Shown here: positions 42,555-51,095 of the stretch, piece after piece | How positions within the stretch are numbered: position 1 is the stretch's first letter | Layout of the letters: every line of letters begins with the position of its first letter | Source of the DNA: Cyanophora paradoxa | Taxonomy: Eukaryota > Glaucocystophyceae > Cyanophorales > Cyanophoraceae | Assembly: GCA_004431415.1 (NCBI GenBank) | Contig: QPMI01000580.1 | Location: 31,002 to 95,001 of the forward strand | DNA: 64,000 nt | Direction: 5' to 3' | Translations under genes and position numbers: made by a program | The notes under the pieces: generated by a model | Databases searched by the model: none | What the model saw: only the letters and a program-made list of their open reading frames with translations | What the model was told of the DNA's origin: nothing

Positions 42555-45500
42555 TCAGGCGCGATTTTTATAATGGCCAATCGCTCGGGTGTTGATCCCG
42601 TCAGTCTCGAGGAAGCGTTTGGTATCAAGGGGATGGAGAGCCTGGCGCGAGGTTCGTTGTAAATAAATCTCATGTTGTTTCGAGCGGAAACCGAGAATTC
42701 CTTTGATGTCATACGATTGCTTTTCTCCCTCTTTAGGACAGACGCACCGGAGGAATACATCCCTTGTGAGTCTGTTGTAGTACGTCTTTTGAATACCCTT
42801 GCATACCTGCTTGTCCGTGCAATCTTCACGCGAATAATAGTAAGATTTCGGCCGGTTAGCGATCCACTCTGTCATTTGCAGACCATGGAGCTCATCCTTG
42901 AATAATCCCGGAGTTTTCCCCATCGATCGTAGAGCTCGAACCTCATCGGCTGTCATGCCATCGAAGAATCGATGTGTCTCTGGGTAGTCGCTAACATCCA
43001 GCTCATGCTTGATTGAGCGTAAATCAGCATAGATATCTTTGGTGCGAACCTCGATGATGAGACTGTCAGTATCCGTACCTAATAGTGTCAGCCGCTGGCC
43101 CCAAAGCGGCTTGAGCACCTGGTAGTAAAAGCGGTACATGTGCAGCTTGGAAAGTTCGAGGATGACGAACCCGCAGTAGATAGGTTTGTTCAGATTGTAC
43201 TCACTTTTGCGCTTGGAAACGAATACAAGGTTCTCTTCGTACATCACCACCTGCTTCAACCGATTTGGTTCGCTGTTGATCTTCACCAGACGGTCTCCCG
43301 AAGTCACAAGCTCTGAAAAGCAGTGCTTTCTCACGTTCTCCATCGTCTTTCCGAAGACACTGTTGTTCATCAACTTGTAAAGGTCCTTCTGGTATGTGAA
43401 CTGCGATTCTTTACGTTTTTGAGTATTGAGATCTATGAAACGCCCTAGCCATGCGCTTTGTTCGTACGATAGGACCCGATGGATGTTGGTTACTATCATT
43501 CCCAGTGACGTATAGAGCTGAAGCAAGCGTCCATCAACAACATAATTCTTTTTTGGAAGCAGATTCGGAACGAGCTTTGGAGTTCGTTCAACTGAGGTAA
43601 GCTTCTCGTCGTTAATCATATCCTGTTGTCGCTTTGATAGGTGTTCCTTGGACACACACATCCGTTCAGGGGCCAGCGGATAGTCTGAGAACTCGTCGTG
43701 GAGATGCTCAGGCATGTACATATCGACTTCGAGAGCATAGCCACGAGCTCCATCCGCGTCAAGGCTTGCAACGTATTGCATTACATCGACGTCTTGATCT
43801 AGTTTATCCCAGCGGAAATCTCCTGTGGGTAGCTTGCGCTTCATTGCGACGCCGTACAAGTTGTTTGCATCGAGGTACATGAGCCACGATTCCTTGTGTG
43901 TTCGGTAGTAGTTAGACATGCATGTAGACTGTGAGACTGTAGGCTCAACAGCGTGGGTGTATTTGTTGAACTTTATGCTCAAATATTTGTTCTCAGCTTG
44001 TGCGTAGCGTTTTGAGATCATTGAGATTCCGCCCCTGATCCCCGATTCTATAAATCTGTGCATATCCTGCTGCCCCTCGTGAAAGAGCTCGAGCTTCACT
44101 CCAGTGTGCTTAAGTGCTGCCTGCCAAGCAAATCCCGGCGATGACATAAAATAGCTAGGATCTAGGCCATACGTTTCAATACACGTATCGCGATAGTTTT
44201 CGAACACGTCCGCTAGTAACGTGATATCTGTCATCATATACTCCATTGTATAGTCTGATAGCATTCTGCAGCCGAGCTCTCGCCAAACATCCTTGGCATG
44301 TGCGTACTCATCTTTCGAGCATTTCTTCTGTTTAAGCTGATTTTTGAAATAACGACGTGCAGGTAGTTTAGTCTCTTGAAAGCGAGCCCAGCTCGTCATG
44401 TAATCATAAGGGTAAATGCCTTTGCCTGTCATCAGCTTGAACTGAGTCTCGTCCAGATGCAGCGAGCGCGTGATCTTCTTCTTTTCCGCGGGCAGAGCCT
44501 TTGCTAGTTCGTCCAAGCTTGCATTCAAGTGCTGAGCCGAGTCGCGTAGAACGTAAATTCCATACTTGAACTGCGAAATTCGCTCGCTATTCTGAAAGAC
44601 CTGATCGAATTTTATCGAAAGGAGACTCTGCGGGCGGAGCCGGCGTTCGAGCCCCTTCTTCACCTTCTTTTTCTGCTCTGGGGTCATCTCACGTCCACCG
44701 TACTTGCTTTCAAACTCGCTTTCGACATGTGCTTGAAACTCCTTCCAAACTGCTAAACGGCGATTATAGCCAGATGCTAGAGCGCGCACGAGCAGGTGGA
44801 AGTCAAATCCTCGACCATTGTGCCAGAATATTGGAACGGCTGCTGCCTTTGCGCGACGCCGATTGCACGCTCTGCAGGCGGCCCCGAGGTATCGTCCAGA
44901 ATCGTGGCAGTGATCGCGGTGCTTGTCTTTCGCATCCTTGAACGTGTCCGTGCACATGTAGCACTCGGTCCTCGTTTGAAAACGCTGCTCCTCTTCCTGA
45001 GTCATCTGGATTGGTGCAGTCTCTCGCAAGAGCTCTCGAAATTGTGGTTCCATTTCGTCCAACCATTGCACGAACTTCTCGGCGCAGTCCTCGCTCTCCG
45101 AACCCATGTATTTGAAACAAAATTGTTCACCTTTCGAAGATACAACCAGACAGCCGACTGAAGCAATCACATGCACACCTTTCTTTTCGGTCTTTCCACT
45201 AATGCAGGGAATCGGCATTGTAATCGTCTCTGAATCAGCATATCCGACCAGACGTTGCCGGATTGAGTACTCATAGTTAATAAACTTCTGGATGTGGGCT
45301 CCTTTTCTAGGCAGAACATCTCTCGCATGCTCGTCTCGATCGAGGCAACGGTCATATTTAAGATGATTCTCAAACGCAGCACCTGAGCTAAAACCTGTTT
45401 GACACGCAAGACAATAGTGTTTGGCGGGAGAATCATGTTTTCCAAACAGACGTGAGATGTTCTTGATCCAGAGATAATGCCCTACATCATTGTCGCTGCC

Positions 45501-46613
45501 TGCAGGTACATACAAGATTGGTATTGCGTCTTTTGCTGCGCTGATATGGATTGGTACAATGTCCTGTTCATCTAATGCTGTCGTATAAATACATAGGTTT
45601 ACGTTGTTAGCCTGCTCGAACTTTTTGAAAACCTTTGAATCTAGCGGGGTGGGAAATGTGAGCATAGTGCAGTCTAAAGAGCTCTCATACGGTCGATAAT
45701 GACAAGCACTGCGTGAATCCTGGCCCGGTCGTAGCGCGTGCTGAGCTGCAAGTACAGCATACTTGAAGCATTCATTGTTCGGAGCATCGATATTGATGAG
45801 TGCCTGCTTCTCCACAAGCCACCGCGGGAGTATGAACCTACGTCCACGACCACCCATGCGGCGGAAGTATCGCACAGTTTTAAAGACCAGATGTATCCAT
45901 GTGTCGAAAACTGAGGAATCCCTGCTTTTCTCTGTCGCAAGAATGTCTAGTTCTTCCAGCTGTGAGCGCAGAGCAGTCTCGATGCTTGCCCCTGGCTCGA
46001 TGCGATCGAAACGACGATGCTCAATAATGATTGCAATTGTTGTATCAGTCTCTGGCTTTCTGTATACCGCTAATCCAGAGATTTGTAGTGCAATGCCCAT
46101 TCTTACCGCCTCTGCAAGATTTACCTGGGCGCTAACGAATGCTATTGCGTTCTGTTTGAAAAGTTCGTTGTTCTCAAATCGGGCTTGCATCGAGGTTACG
46201 CGGCCAGAACCGCGAGGCAATTGGTATTTCCACTCCGCATATCGCCCGTCAAGCGCTGTAGTCGTATTGCTGTCATTGATTTGAACATCATCTCCACCGT
46301 CAACCTCAGGTAATTCTGAGAACCCTCGAACAATGTCGGCCTGGCCCTCAGCAATCGCTAGCTCTAGTCGACGACCTGACACAGGACGCGCTGACCTAGG
46401 AAGTCTTGCAAGTTCGTTCAAAAGTGAAGCGTACTTTTCCAAAGTTGCAAACCGTGTTCTCGACCCTTGTGCTGAAATTCTAATCAATTTATTTTTGAAA
46501 GCTCCATGTATGACGCGTCGATTATACAATGAAATCGCGAGCGCTTCGATCTGGTCTTTGATTCTGGCCAACCGGAAGCGCCGAGTCGCTGCATTATTTT
46601 GGGTAACGTCCAT
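42555..46613 (-). CDS. Protein-primed-type DNA polymerase B (element B, intact)
   Basis: 1,352 residues with every family motif: the Cys2His2-like CLACQTGF...HLKYDRC, ExoI GYADSETI, the endonuclease-VII-like zinc insert CYMC...HRDHCHDSG...ACN, ExoII FWHNGRGFDFH, ExoIII YTMEYMMTD, motif A DANNLYGVAM, motif B KLMNNSVFGK, motif C GTDTDS. The C-terminus LDTKRFLETDGINTRAIGHY is the typical Polinton ending, missing from the frameshifted A copy. The N-terminal 90 or so residues and those beyond about 450 are nearly identical to copy A, while about 90-430 differ more. It is the replicase of the element. Confidence 0.95.
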   Translation of the reverse strand: MDVTQNNAATRRFRLARIKDQIEALAISLYNRRVIHGAFKNKLIRISAQGSRTRFATLEKYASLLNELARLPRSARPVSGRRLELAIAEGQADIVRGFSELPEVDGGDDVQINDSNTTTALDGRYAEWKYQLPRGSGRVTSMQARFENNELFKQNAIAFVSAQVNLAEAVRMGIALQISGLAVYRKPETDTTIAIIIEHRRFDRIEPGASIETALRSQLEELDILATEKSRDSSVFDTWIHLVFKTVRYFRRMGGRGRRFILPRWLVEKQALINIDAPNNECFKYAVLAAQHALRPGQDSRSACHYRPYESSLDCTMLTFPTPLDSKVFKKFEQANNVNLCIYTTALDEQDIVPIHISAAKDAIPILYVPAGSDNDVGHYLWIKNISRLFGKHDSPAKHYCLACQTGFSSGAAFENHLKYDRCLDRDEHARDVLPRKGAHIQKFINYEYSIRQRLVGYADSETITMPIPCISGKTEKKGVHVIASVGCLVVSSKGEQFCFKYMGSESEDCAEKFVQWLDEMEPQFRELLRETAPIQMTQEEEQRFQTRTECYMCTDTFKDAKDKHRDHCHDSGRYLGAACRACNRRRAKAAAVPIFWHNGRGFDFHLLVRALASGYNRRLAVWKEFQAHVESEFESKYGGREMTPEQKKKVKKGLERRLRPQSLLSIKFDQVFQNSERISQFKYGIYVLRDSAQHLNASLDELAKALPAEKKKITRSLHLDETQFKLMTGKGIYPYDYMTSWARFQETKLPARRYFKNQLKQKKCSKDEYAHAKDVWRELGCRMLSDYTMEYMMTDITLLADVFENYRDTCIETYGLDPSYFMSSPGFAWQAALKHTGVKLELFHEGQQDMHRFIESGIRGGISMISKRYAQAENKYLSIKFNKYTHAVEPTVSQSTCMSNYYRTHKESWLMYLDANNLYGVAMKRKLPTGDFRWDKLDQDVDVMQYVASLDADGARGYALEVDMYMPEHLHDEFSDYPLAPERMCVSKEHLSKRQQDMINDEKLTSVERTPKLVPNLLPKKNYVVDGRLLQLYTSLGMIVTNIHRVLSYEQSAWLGRFIDLNTQKRKESQFTYQKDLYKLMNNSVFGKTMENVRKHCFSELVTSGDRLVKINSEPNRLKQVVMYEENLVFVSKRKSEYNLNKPIYCGFVILELSKLHMYRFYYQVLKPLWGQRLTLLGTDTDSLIIEVRTKDIYADLRSIKHELDVSDYPETHRFFDGMTADEVRALRSMGKTPGLFKDELHGLQMTEWIANRPKSYYYSREDCTDKQVCKGIQKTYYNRLTRDVFLRCVCPKEGEKQSYDIKGILGFRSKQHEIYLQRTSRQALHPLDTKRFLETDGINTRAIGHYKNRA

Positions 46614-46739
46614 TGGAAGTATATATCACAATTTTTTTGCTTGTTCCAAACGCAACTTCACATAGCAATATTGGAAAGGGATCTCTTTAAGACAAAATAA
46701 GAGAAACCTCAATTGCGGTGACCCGTTGGTGATTCAAAG

Positions 46740-47030
46740 ACCGGCGCGTTTGGGGCTCGAAGAGCAGGAAGCCTTCTGGCTGACGCTCCCGCCTCAATTC
46801 ACTGCTATATCGTTTTGCAATATCGATCGACCTAGACACTAGATACTACCTAGTGGTTGCTGGATGGAAGGGGAGGTAGACCAGAGGGAGAGAAGGGCGG
46901 TAGACGTAGCGAGAGAGTGGGAAAGAATGAGGGCTGGGAAGGCGCTGGAGTGGGTGAGTGAGGGGTGGGTTTGGGGGTTGAGGGTGGCAAAGAGGGCGGG
47001 CCCACCCTGATGGGGGTACTCTCATTTTTT
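46740..47030. repeat. Right terminal inverted repeat of element B
   Basis: It ends GGGGGTACTCTCATTTTTT at 47,030, the reverse complement of the left end. It contains about 25 extra bases (around GAAGCCTTCTGGCTGACGC) absent from the left repeat. The polymerase start codon lies about 130 bp inside it. Confidence 0.92.
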
Positions 47031-47036
47031 CACATT
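47031..47036. repeat. Target-site duplication CACATT, right copy (element B)
   Basis: It matches the six bases at 35,614-35,619. After it the reading frame of element A's HNH-AP2 gene resumes (AATAATAAC encodes NNN). Confidence 0.95.
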
Positions 47037-47324
47037 AATAATAACAAACTCGATAATCGTCGCGAGAATCTACGTTTGGCGACAAAGCGTCAGCAGATGT
47101 TGAACCAAAACCGTCGGCTCACAAACACATCAGGATTCATTGGCGTCAGCTTCTATGAGCGACTTTGTAAATGGAAAGCAAATTACAGGATCAATGGCCG
47201 TCTAAAGAACATCGGCTACTTTGCAACCGCCGAAGCAGCAGCTCAAGCTCGTGATGCTTACGTTATAGAACATACCAGCGAAGAGGACAAGCCGTTTCTG
47301 CGGCTGAACTTCCCACAGGTTTGA
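47037..47324 (+). pseudogene. HNH-AP2 endonuclease, 3' half (element A)
   Basis: It continues the HNH core with NNNKLDNRRENLRLATKRQQ and the AP2 domain (TSGFIGVSFYERLCKWKANY, NIGYFATAEAAAQARDAYV), ending FLRLNFPQV exactly as in element B. It is open from the insertion point but has no start of its own inside element A. Confidence 0.9.
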
Positions 47325-47355
47325 ATGAAGGGAATAACACCCCTTTATCTTTTTA

Positions 47356-47796
47356 ATGGAACTCGAACTCGAAACGGCAGAGGAAGAGTTAAATCTAGAA
47401 GACTGTTGGCCAGGCAGGAGTCAACTCACCCCAAGTCACTGCATCAGCTTTGGTATTTTTAAAGGAGCCTCCTACCTGTGGATCGCGACATCACGTCCAG
47501 AATATACAAGTTGGTTGCTCAAACAGTCCTGGCTACCGACTTTCGATCGCGCTGCTTTTTTACGCGCACAAAGCGCAATAGAGCCGAAGTCGTTCCAGAG
47601 GCTTTGTCAACAGCATAAACGCGGTCCGCGCTCACGCCTTCATATATCAAAACCTGAAACGAATGACCCCATTCAACGAAAAGACGCATTAGATTTGCTC
47701 GACTCGCTCCGGCATTATATTCGTCGAAGCAAGTGTTACACATATGAATATTCATATTTTAATCCCTCGGCGTTCCGCCTCAGGATTAAAATATGA
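47356..47796 (+). pseudogene. Conserved antisense protein, element A copy (3' end replaced)
   Basis: MELELETAEEELNLEDCWPG, ISFGIFKGASYLWIA, PEYTSWLLKQSWLP and EPKSFQRLCQQ parallel the element B protein. Homology stops at about residue 125 (near 47,730), and the last residues are read from the AT-rich DNA beyond the junction. It overlaps the ATPase fragment on the opposite strand. Confidence 0.6.
47519..47730 (-). pseudogene. Packaging ATPase, C-terminal fragment (element A)
   Basis: It reads FDEYNAGASRANLMRLFVEW, ALLRFVRVKKQRDRKSVA, matching the last 70 or so residues of the element B ATPase. Upstream (beyond 47,730) homology ends abruptly, with both Walker motifs lost. This marks the right limit of element A sequence. 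Confidence 0.85.
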
Positions 47797-47809
47797 ATAT
47801 TCATATGTG
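47739..47809. repeat. Near-perfect hairpin at the A/C junction
   Basis: Two 27-bp arms, beginning CACATATGAATATTCATATT (47,739-47,765) and ending ATATGAATATTCATATGTG (47,783-47,809), are exact reverse complements around a 17-base GC-containing loop. It lies within 10 bp of the end of element A homology. It could be a terminal structure of element C, a resolution site or a terminator. Confidence 0.85.
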
Positions 47810-48858
47810 TGATTCGATGTTATATCAATAAAATCGATTAATTTATTTGAATTTTCACATGAATTTTCATATTTTTAAATGCATTTTCAATTAATTTAAT
47901 CGATGTTATATCGATAAACTCGATTAATCGATATTGTATCTTAATTGTAGTTAATCGGAATTATATCAATAACTTCGATTGATCTTAATTGAATCCTAAA
48001 TGAATCTAATCGGAATTATATCAATAAATTCGATTAAATCATGTTCTTTTCCGATTAAATCAATTGAATATTTAAGTTTGTTACCATAAGTGGTCTAAGT
48101 TGACTCACTTTTCATAAACAATTTGAACTCTTAGTCTCCTTGAATTTCTTAAGATGACTCAACTTAGTCAACTTAGTCAACTTTGTTACCATAATCAATC
48201 AGGGTGGACTCACTTTTAGATCAACTTTGAAATTTCAAGCAAAATCAACTTGGATTTCAAAAGTGGATCTTCTAAGTGGACTCAAAATGTTCACTTTGTG
48301 ATACATGTTAGCTCAAATCCTTACTGTTTATGGTCAGGGTTGACTAAGTGGGGGGAGTTGACACATTTTTTCAAATCCTTTTTAGAAAACTTTAGGTCCC
48401 AAATATTTCCTGTGAAATTTGAGTCAACTCAACCCACTTAGTCAACCCTTGCATTGAATTCGTAACAAAATCCATATACTTTTACTACTTTTACGATTAA
48501 TATGAGTCAACCTTGAGTCCACTTAAATATAAATATAATATAATAGGGGGAATCTAGGGCAGATGCTTAGAAACATATGAATTATTGAGCCTATGATACT
48601 TACATAGTCACGCTGGTCTCGTTGAGAGGATTCCGAATCTGTTTTTATCTTTGTGAGATGATGAGTTGGTGAAGAGATACATGCTTTTTAGTGTTTTGTA
48701 TGGGAGTTTTCGATATGACGTCATCATGACGTTGCATATGTATATGATATATATGACACACGGGCGGACTCGGGAGATTATGACGATCACGGCGATGTGT
48801 TAATTGTCATATTGTTTATGTATATATGTTTGGCGCAATCTGATTGGTGTGCTTGAAA
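47810..48858. other. AT-rich noncoding region at the left of element C
   Basis: This region has degenerate repeats of ATCGATGTTATATCAATAAA and GATTAATTC type (47,815-48,060), then scattered GTTGACTCA/TTAGTCAAC motifs, one 110-bp palindromic element (listed separately) and a ATATATGACA-rich stretch. No open frame with family resemblance is present. Confidence 0.6.
48338..48447. repeat. Palindromic element, copy 1
   Basis: Imperfect inverted arms, GGTTGACTAAGTGGGGGGAG at the left and CAACCCACTTAGTCAACC at the right, enclose about 60 AT-rich bases. A second copy lies at 54,801-54,906. Size and structure resemble a miniature inverted-repeat element, though a regulatory palindrome is also possible. 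Confidence 0.75.
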
Positions 48859-49383
48859 CCACATAATTCGTGCTTTAAACCACATAATTCGTGCTTTAAA
48901 CCACATAATTCGTGCTTGAAATCACTTATTAAAAAATAATTCGTGCTTGAAATCACTAATTAAAAGATAATTCGTGCTTGAAATCACTTATTAAAAGATA
49001 ATTCGTGCTTGAAATACTTATTGAAAGATAATTCGTGCTTGAAATCACTAATTGAAAGATAATTCGTGCTTGAAATCACTAATTGAAAGATAATTCGTGC
49101 TTGAAATCACTAATTAAGAGATAATTCGTGCTTGAAATCACTAATTGAAAGATAATTCGTGCTTGAAATCACTTATTAAGAGATAATTCGTGCTTGAAAC
49201 CACTGATTAAAAGATAATTCGTGCCTAAAACCACTAATTAAAAGATAATTCGTGCTTGAAATCACTAATTGAAAGATAATTCGTGCTTGAAATCACTAAT
49301 TGATAGATAATTCGTGCTTGAAACCACTGATTAAAAGATAATTCGTGCCTGAAACCACTAATTAAAAGATAATTCGTGCTAAA
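48859..49383. repeat. AATTCGTGCTTGAAATCAC tandem array
   Basis: It starts with three 21-bp units (ACCACATAATTCGTGCTTTA type) and continues with about 15 units near 31 bp built on GATAATTCGTGCTTGAAATC plus ACTAATTGAAA. Units differ by small changes (CTTATTAAAA, CCTGAAACCAC). There are no spacers as in a CRISPR array. Confidence 0.9.
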
Positions 49384-49480
49384 TGAAATCGATTACATGA
49401 TATCGATTACATGAAATCGATTACGTACATGAAATCGATTGCATGAAATCGATTACATGAAATCGATTACATGAAATCGA
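49384..49480. repeat. 14-bp tandem repeat ATTACATGAAATCG
   Basis: About seven units of ATTACATGAAATCG follow the previous array, each carrying the palindrome ATCGAT. The 220 bp from here to the integrase stop codon show no gene. Confidence 0.85.
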
Positions 49481-49706
49481 TTTCCATAAAGAATAAAACA
49501 TTTCGCCGAAGTTTCGCCGAAGTTTCGGTTTTTCGATTGTCGGCATCTTCAAACGCTTGTATCTCATCACCAGATAGTCAACTTGCAGCGTTCTGCATAG
49601 CATTGTGAAGCGCTTGAGAAGATCTACACGTTGATGTGTATATCATATGCATATATGTATATCACACATACATATATTTGGAAAAAACGAGTTTTCGGCT
49701 ATGAAA

Positions 49707-51092
49707 CTAGCTAGTTTTGGTCCTTTCTCTTAGTGTTCTTTGAGGTTTAGGGGCTGTATATGACTCCTTAGTAGTCTGAAAGTCATTATACCATCTCTGG
49801 CTATTCACTTCTGAAAGTTTCTGTGTCCCTGCTATAGTGAGCTTTTTGAGTTCCCTGCTAACTTTTCCAGCCTTCTCCTTCCTAGCCTCTATCAAAGGCT
49901 TATCTGGGACTTCATTAGCAGCTTCTATGCCTTCTCTCCTTATAGCAGCATCAACCCTAGCTTCCTCCTTGGCTTGCTCTAAGGCATCCACTGTAGGGGT
50001 TTCTAGATATTCAACTGCATTCACAGGCAACAGCTCATGGAAAGCAAACCTGTTTTCTATGATCTCACCATTGGGACTCCTTAGCTTAAACTTAAAGCCT
50101 TCCCTACTATCAACTGTGTAAACCATCCTAGACCAATTGTTACCCTGTTTAGCAAAGGGGTTCTTCTCAACTTTCACTCTAACAAACATGCCAGGCTGCA
50201 TGGTATCAAGGTAAGCTATTGATTTCTTGAATCTCTCATCTTCTAATCCCACTATATACCTATAATGCTCCTCTGTAGTTTCGCCTGGCTTCATCTTAGT
50301 AGCTGAGTGAACTGTATTATTGTAATTATACTCAATATCACCTAACACATCAAAGAATCTAGCTGTGTTATTAGCTATGCAATAGTTTGTGATCAGTCTC
50401 TTAATCTGCTTGTTAAAGGCTTCAATTCGACCTTGGCTTCTATGGTCAGCAGTTCCACTCACTTGGTGTTCTATGAATTTACTAGATAAATATTCCTGGA
50501 ATATTCGATTTTGGAACTCACTCCCAGCATCTGATTGAACCTTTACTATGGGTCTTGCTACTCTCATCTCAAGCTGTTTAAATGCAGCCAATGTAGTGAG
50601 AGCTGATTTATCCCTTATAGGTATGATATACCCAGTTCTCAGTGTTGATTCCATTGCAGTCATAAATGTATCATAGCCATTGTTTTGTTTCTTATAAGCT
50701 GGGAAAAAGAGCAAATCAATCACATAGGTATCAAGGGGTTGCCTAATTGGGACCATGGGATCTCTCTTCCTAGATATAGCAGGTGCATTGATCTGAACTA
50801 CCTCTTGTTTTTTATAGAACTCTTGCAACTGCTTATAGGATTCATCTGGTAACTCAGCCCTCATAGCTTGAAGCCCTTTGTAACCAGTTCTCACATCATA
50901 GAATCTCTTGGCAATCTTGCTGGTTTCTTTCACTGCAATAGCAACTGGGATCTCTACTGGGACAAGCTCTTTCATCTCAGACTTTTTAACAATTCGAGAT
51001 TCCCCTTTTTCCTCCTTTGGAATTGTGATAGGCAACAGGTTACCTTGCAGTTGCTCAGTGGTTCTTCTAACTATTCTTCCAGTTGCTGGCAT
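49707..51092 (-). CDS. Retroviral-type (rve) DDE integrase (element C)
   Basis: 461 residues, uninterrupted. The catalytic triad is canonical: D126 (YVIDLLFF), D188 (VQSDAGSEFQ) and E224 (SQGRIEAFNKQIKR), giving D-x35-E. The N-terminal region is basic and may bind DNA ends. After the core an SH3-like segment (GMFVRVKVEKNPFAKQGNNW, FKFKLRSPNGEI) precedes a long charged tail with SRELKKLTIAGTQKL, resembling the tail of the element B integrase, and a basic end. It lies 4 bp downstream of the polymerase gene. The start is preceded by TTTTAATTAAGAG. Confidence 0.92.
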   Translation of the reverse strand: MPATGRIVRRTTEQLQGNLLPITIPKEEKGESRIVKKSEMKELVPVEIPVAIAVKETSKIAKRFYDVRTGYKGLQAMRAELPDESYKQLQEFYKKQEVVQINAPAISRKRDPMVPIRQPLDTYVIDLLFFPAYKKQNNGYDTFMTAMESTLRTGYIIPIRDKSALTTLAAFKQLEMRVARPIVKVQSDAGSEFQNRIFQEYLSSKFIEHQVSGTADHRSQGRIEAFNKQIKRLITNYCIANNTARFFDVLGDIEYNYNNTVHSATKMKPGETTEEHYRYIVGLEDERFKKSIAYLDTMQPGMFVRVKVEKNPFAKQGNNWSRMVYTVDSREGFKFKLRSPNGEIIENRFAFHELLPVNAVEYLETPTVDALEQAKEEARVDAAIRREGIEAANEVPDKPLIEARKEKAGKVSRELKKLTIAGTQKLSEVNSQRWYNDFQTTKESYTAPKPQRTLRERTKTS

Positions 51093-51095
51093 CTC

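Larger units (their letters stand above)
35620..47030. mobile_element. Element B: complete 11.4-kb Polinton/PLV-like element
   Basis: Both ends read AAAAAATGAGAGTACCCCC inward and are flanked by CACATT. Gene order from the left is: unknown protein (-), penton-like protein (-), major capsid protein (+), packaging ATPase (+), an antisense gene (-), HNH-AP2 (-), AT-hook protein (+), rve integrase (-) and polymerase B (-). Polymerase, integrase, ATPase and HNH-AP2 are uninterrupted, while both capsid genes carry single-base frameshifts. I see no adenovirus-like cysteine protease, which many Polintons have. The intact ends and duplication indicate a recent insertion into sibling element A. Confidence 0.95.
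29360..47730. mobile_element. Element A: Polinton/PLV-like element, interrupted by element B and truncated on the right
   Basis: The left end is a terminal repeat starting AAAAAATGAGAG at about 29,363, matching both ends of element B. From left to right A carries polymerase B, integrase, AT-hook protein and the 5' half of an HNH-AP2 gene. Element B then intervenes (35,620-47,030). The 3' half of HNH-AP2, an antisense gene and the C-terminal part of a packaging ATPase follow. Homology to B's gene order stops inside the ATPase near 47,730, so the capsid genes and right terminus are missing here or lie beyond element C. The drop in GC content and the viral gene set mark it as foreign to the host region. 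Confidence 0.85.

Noticed and set aside
48859-49383. Possible CRISPR array
   Set aside because: Units are contiguous and degenerate with no unique spacers, there are no cas genes, and the sequence is eukaryotic or eukaryotic-viral.
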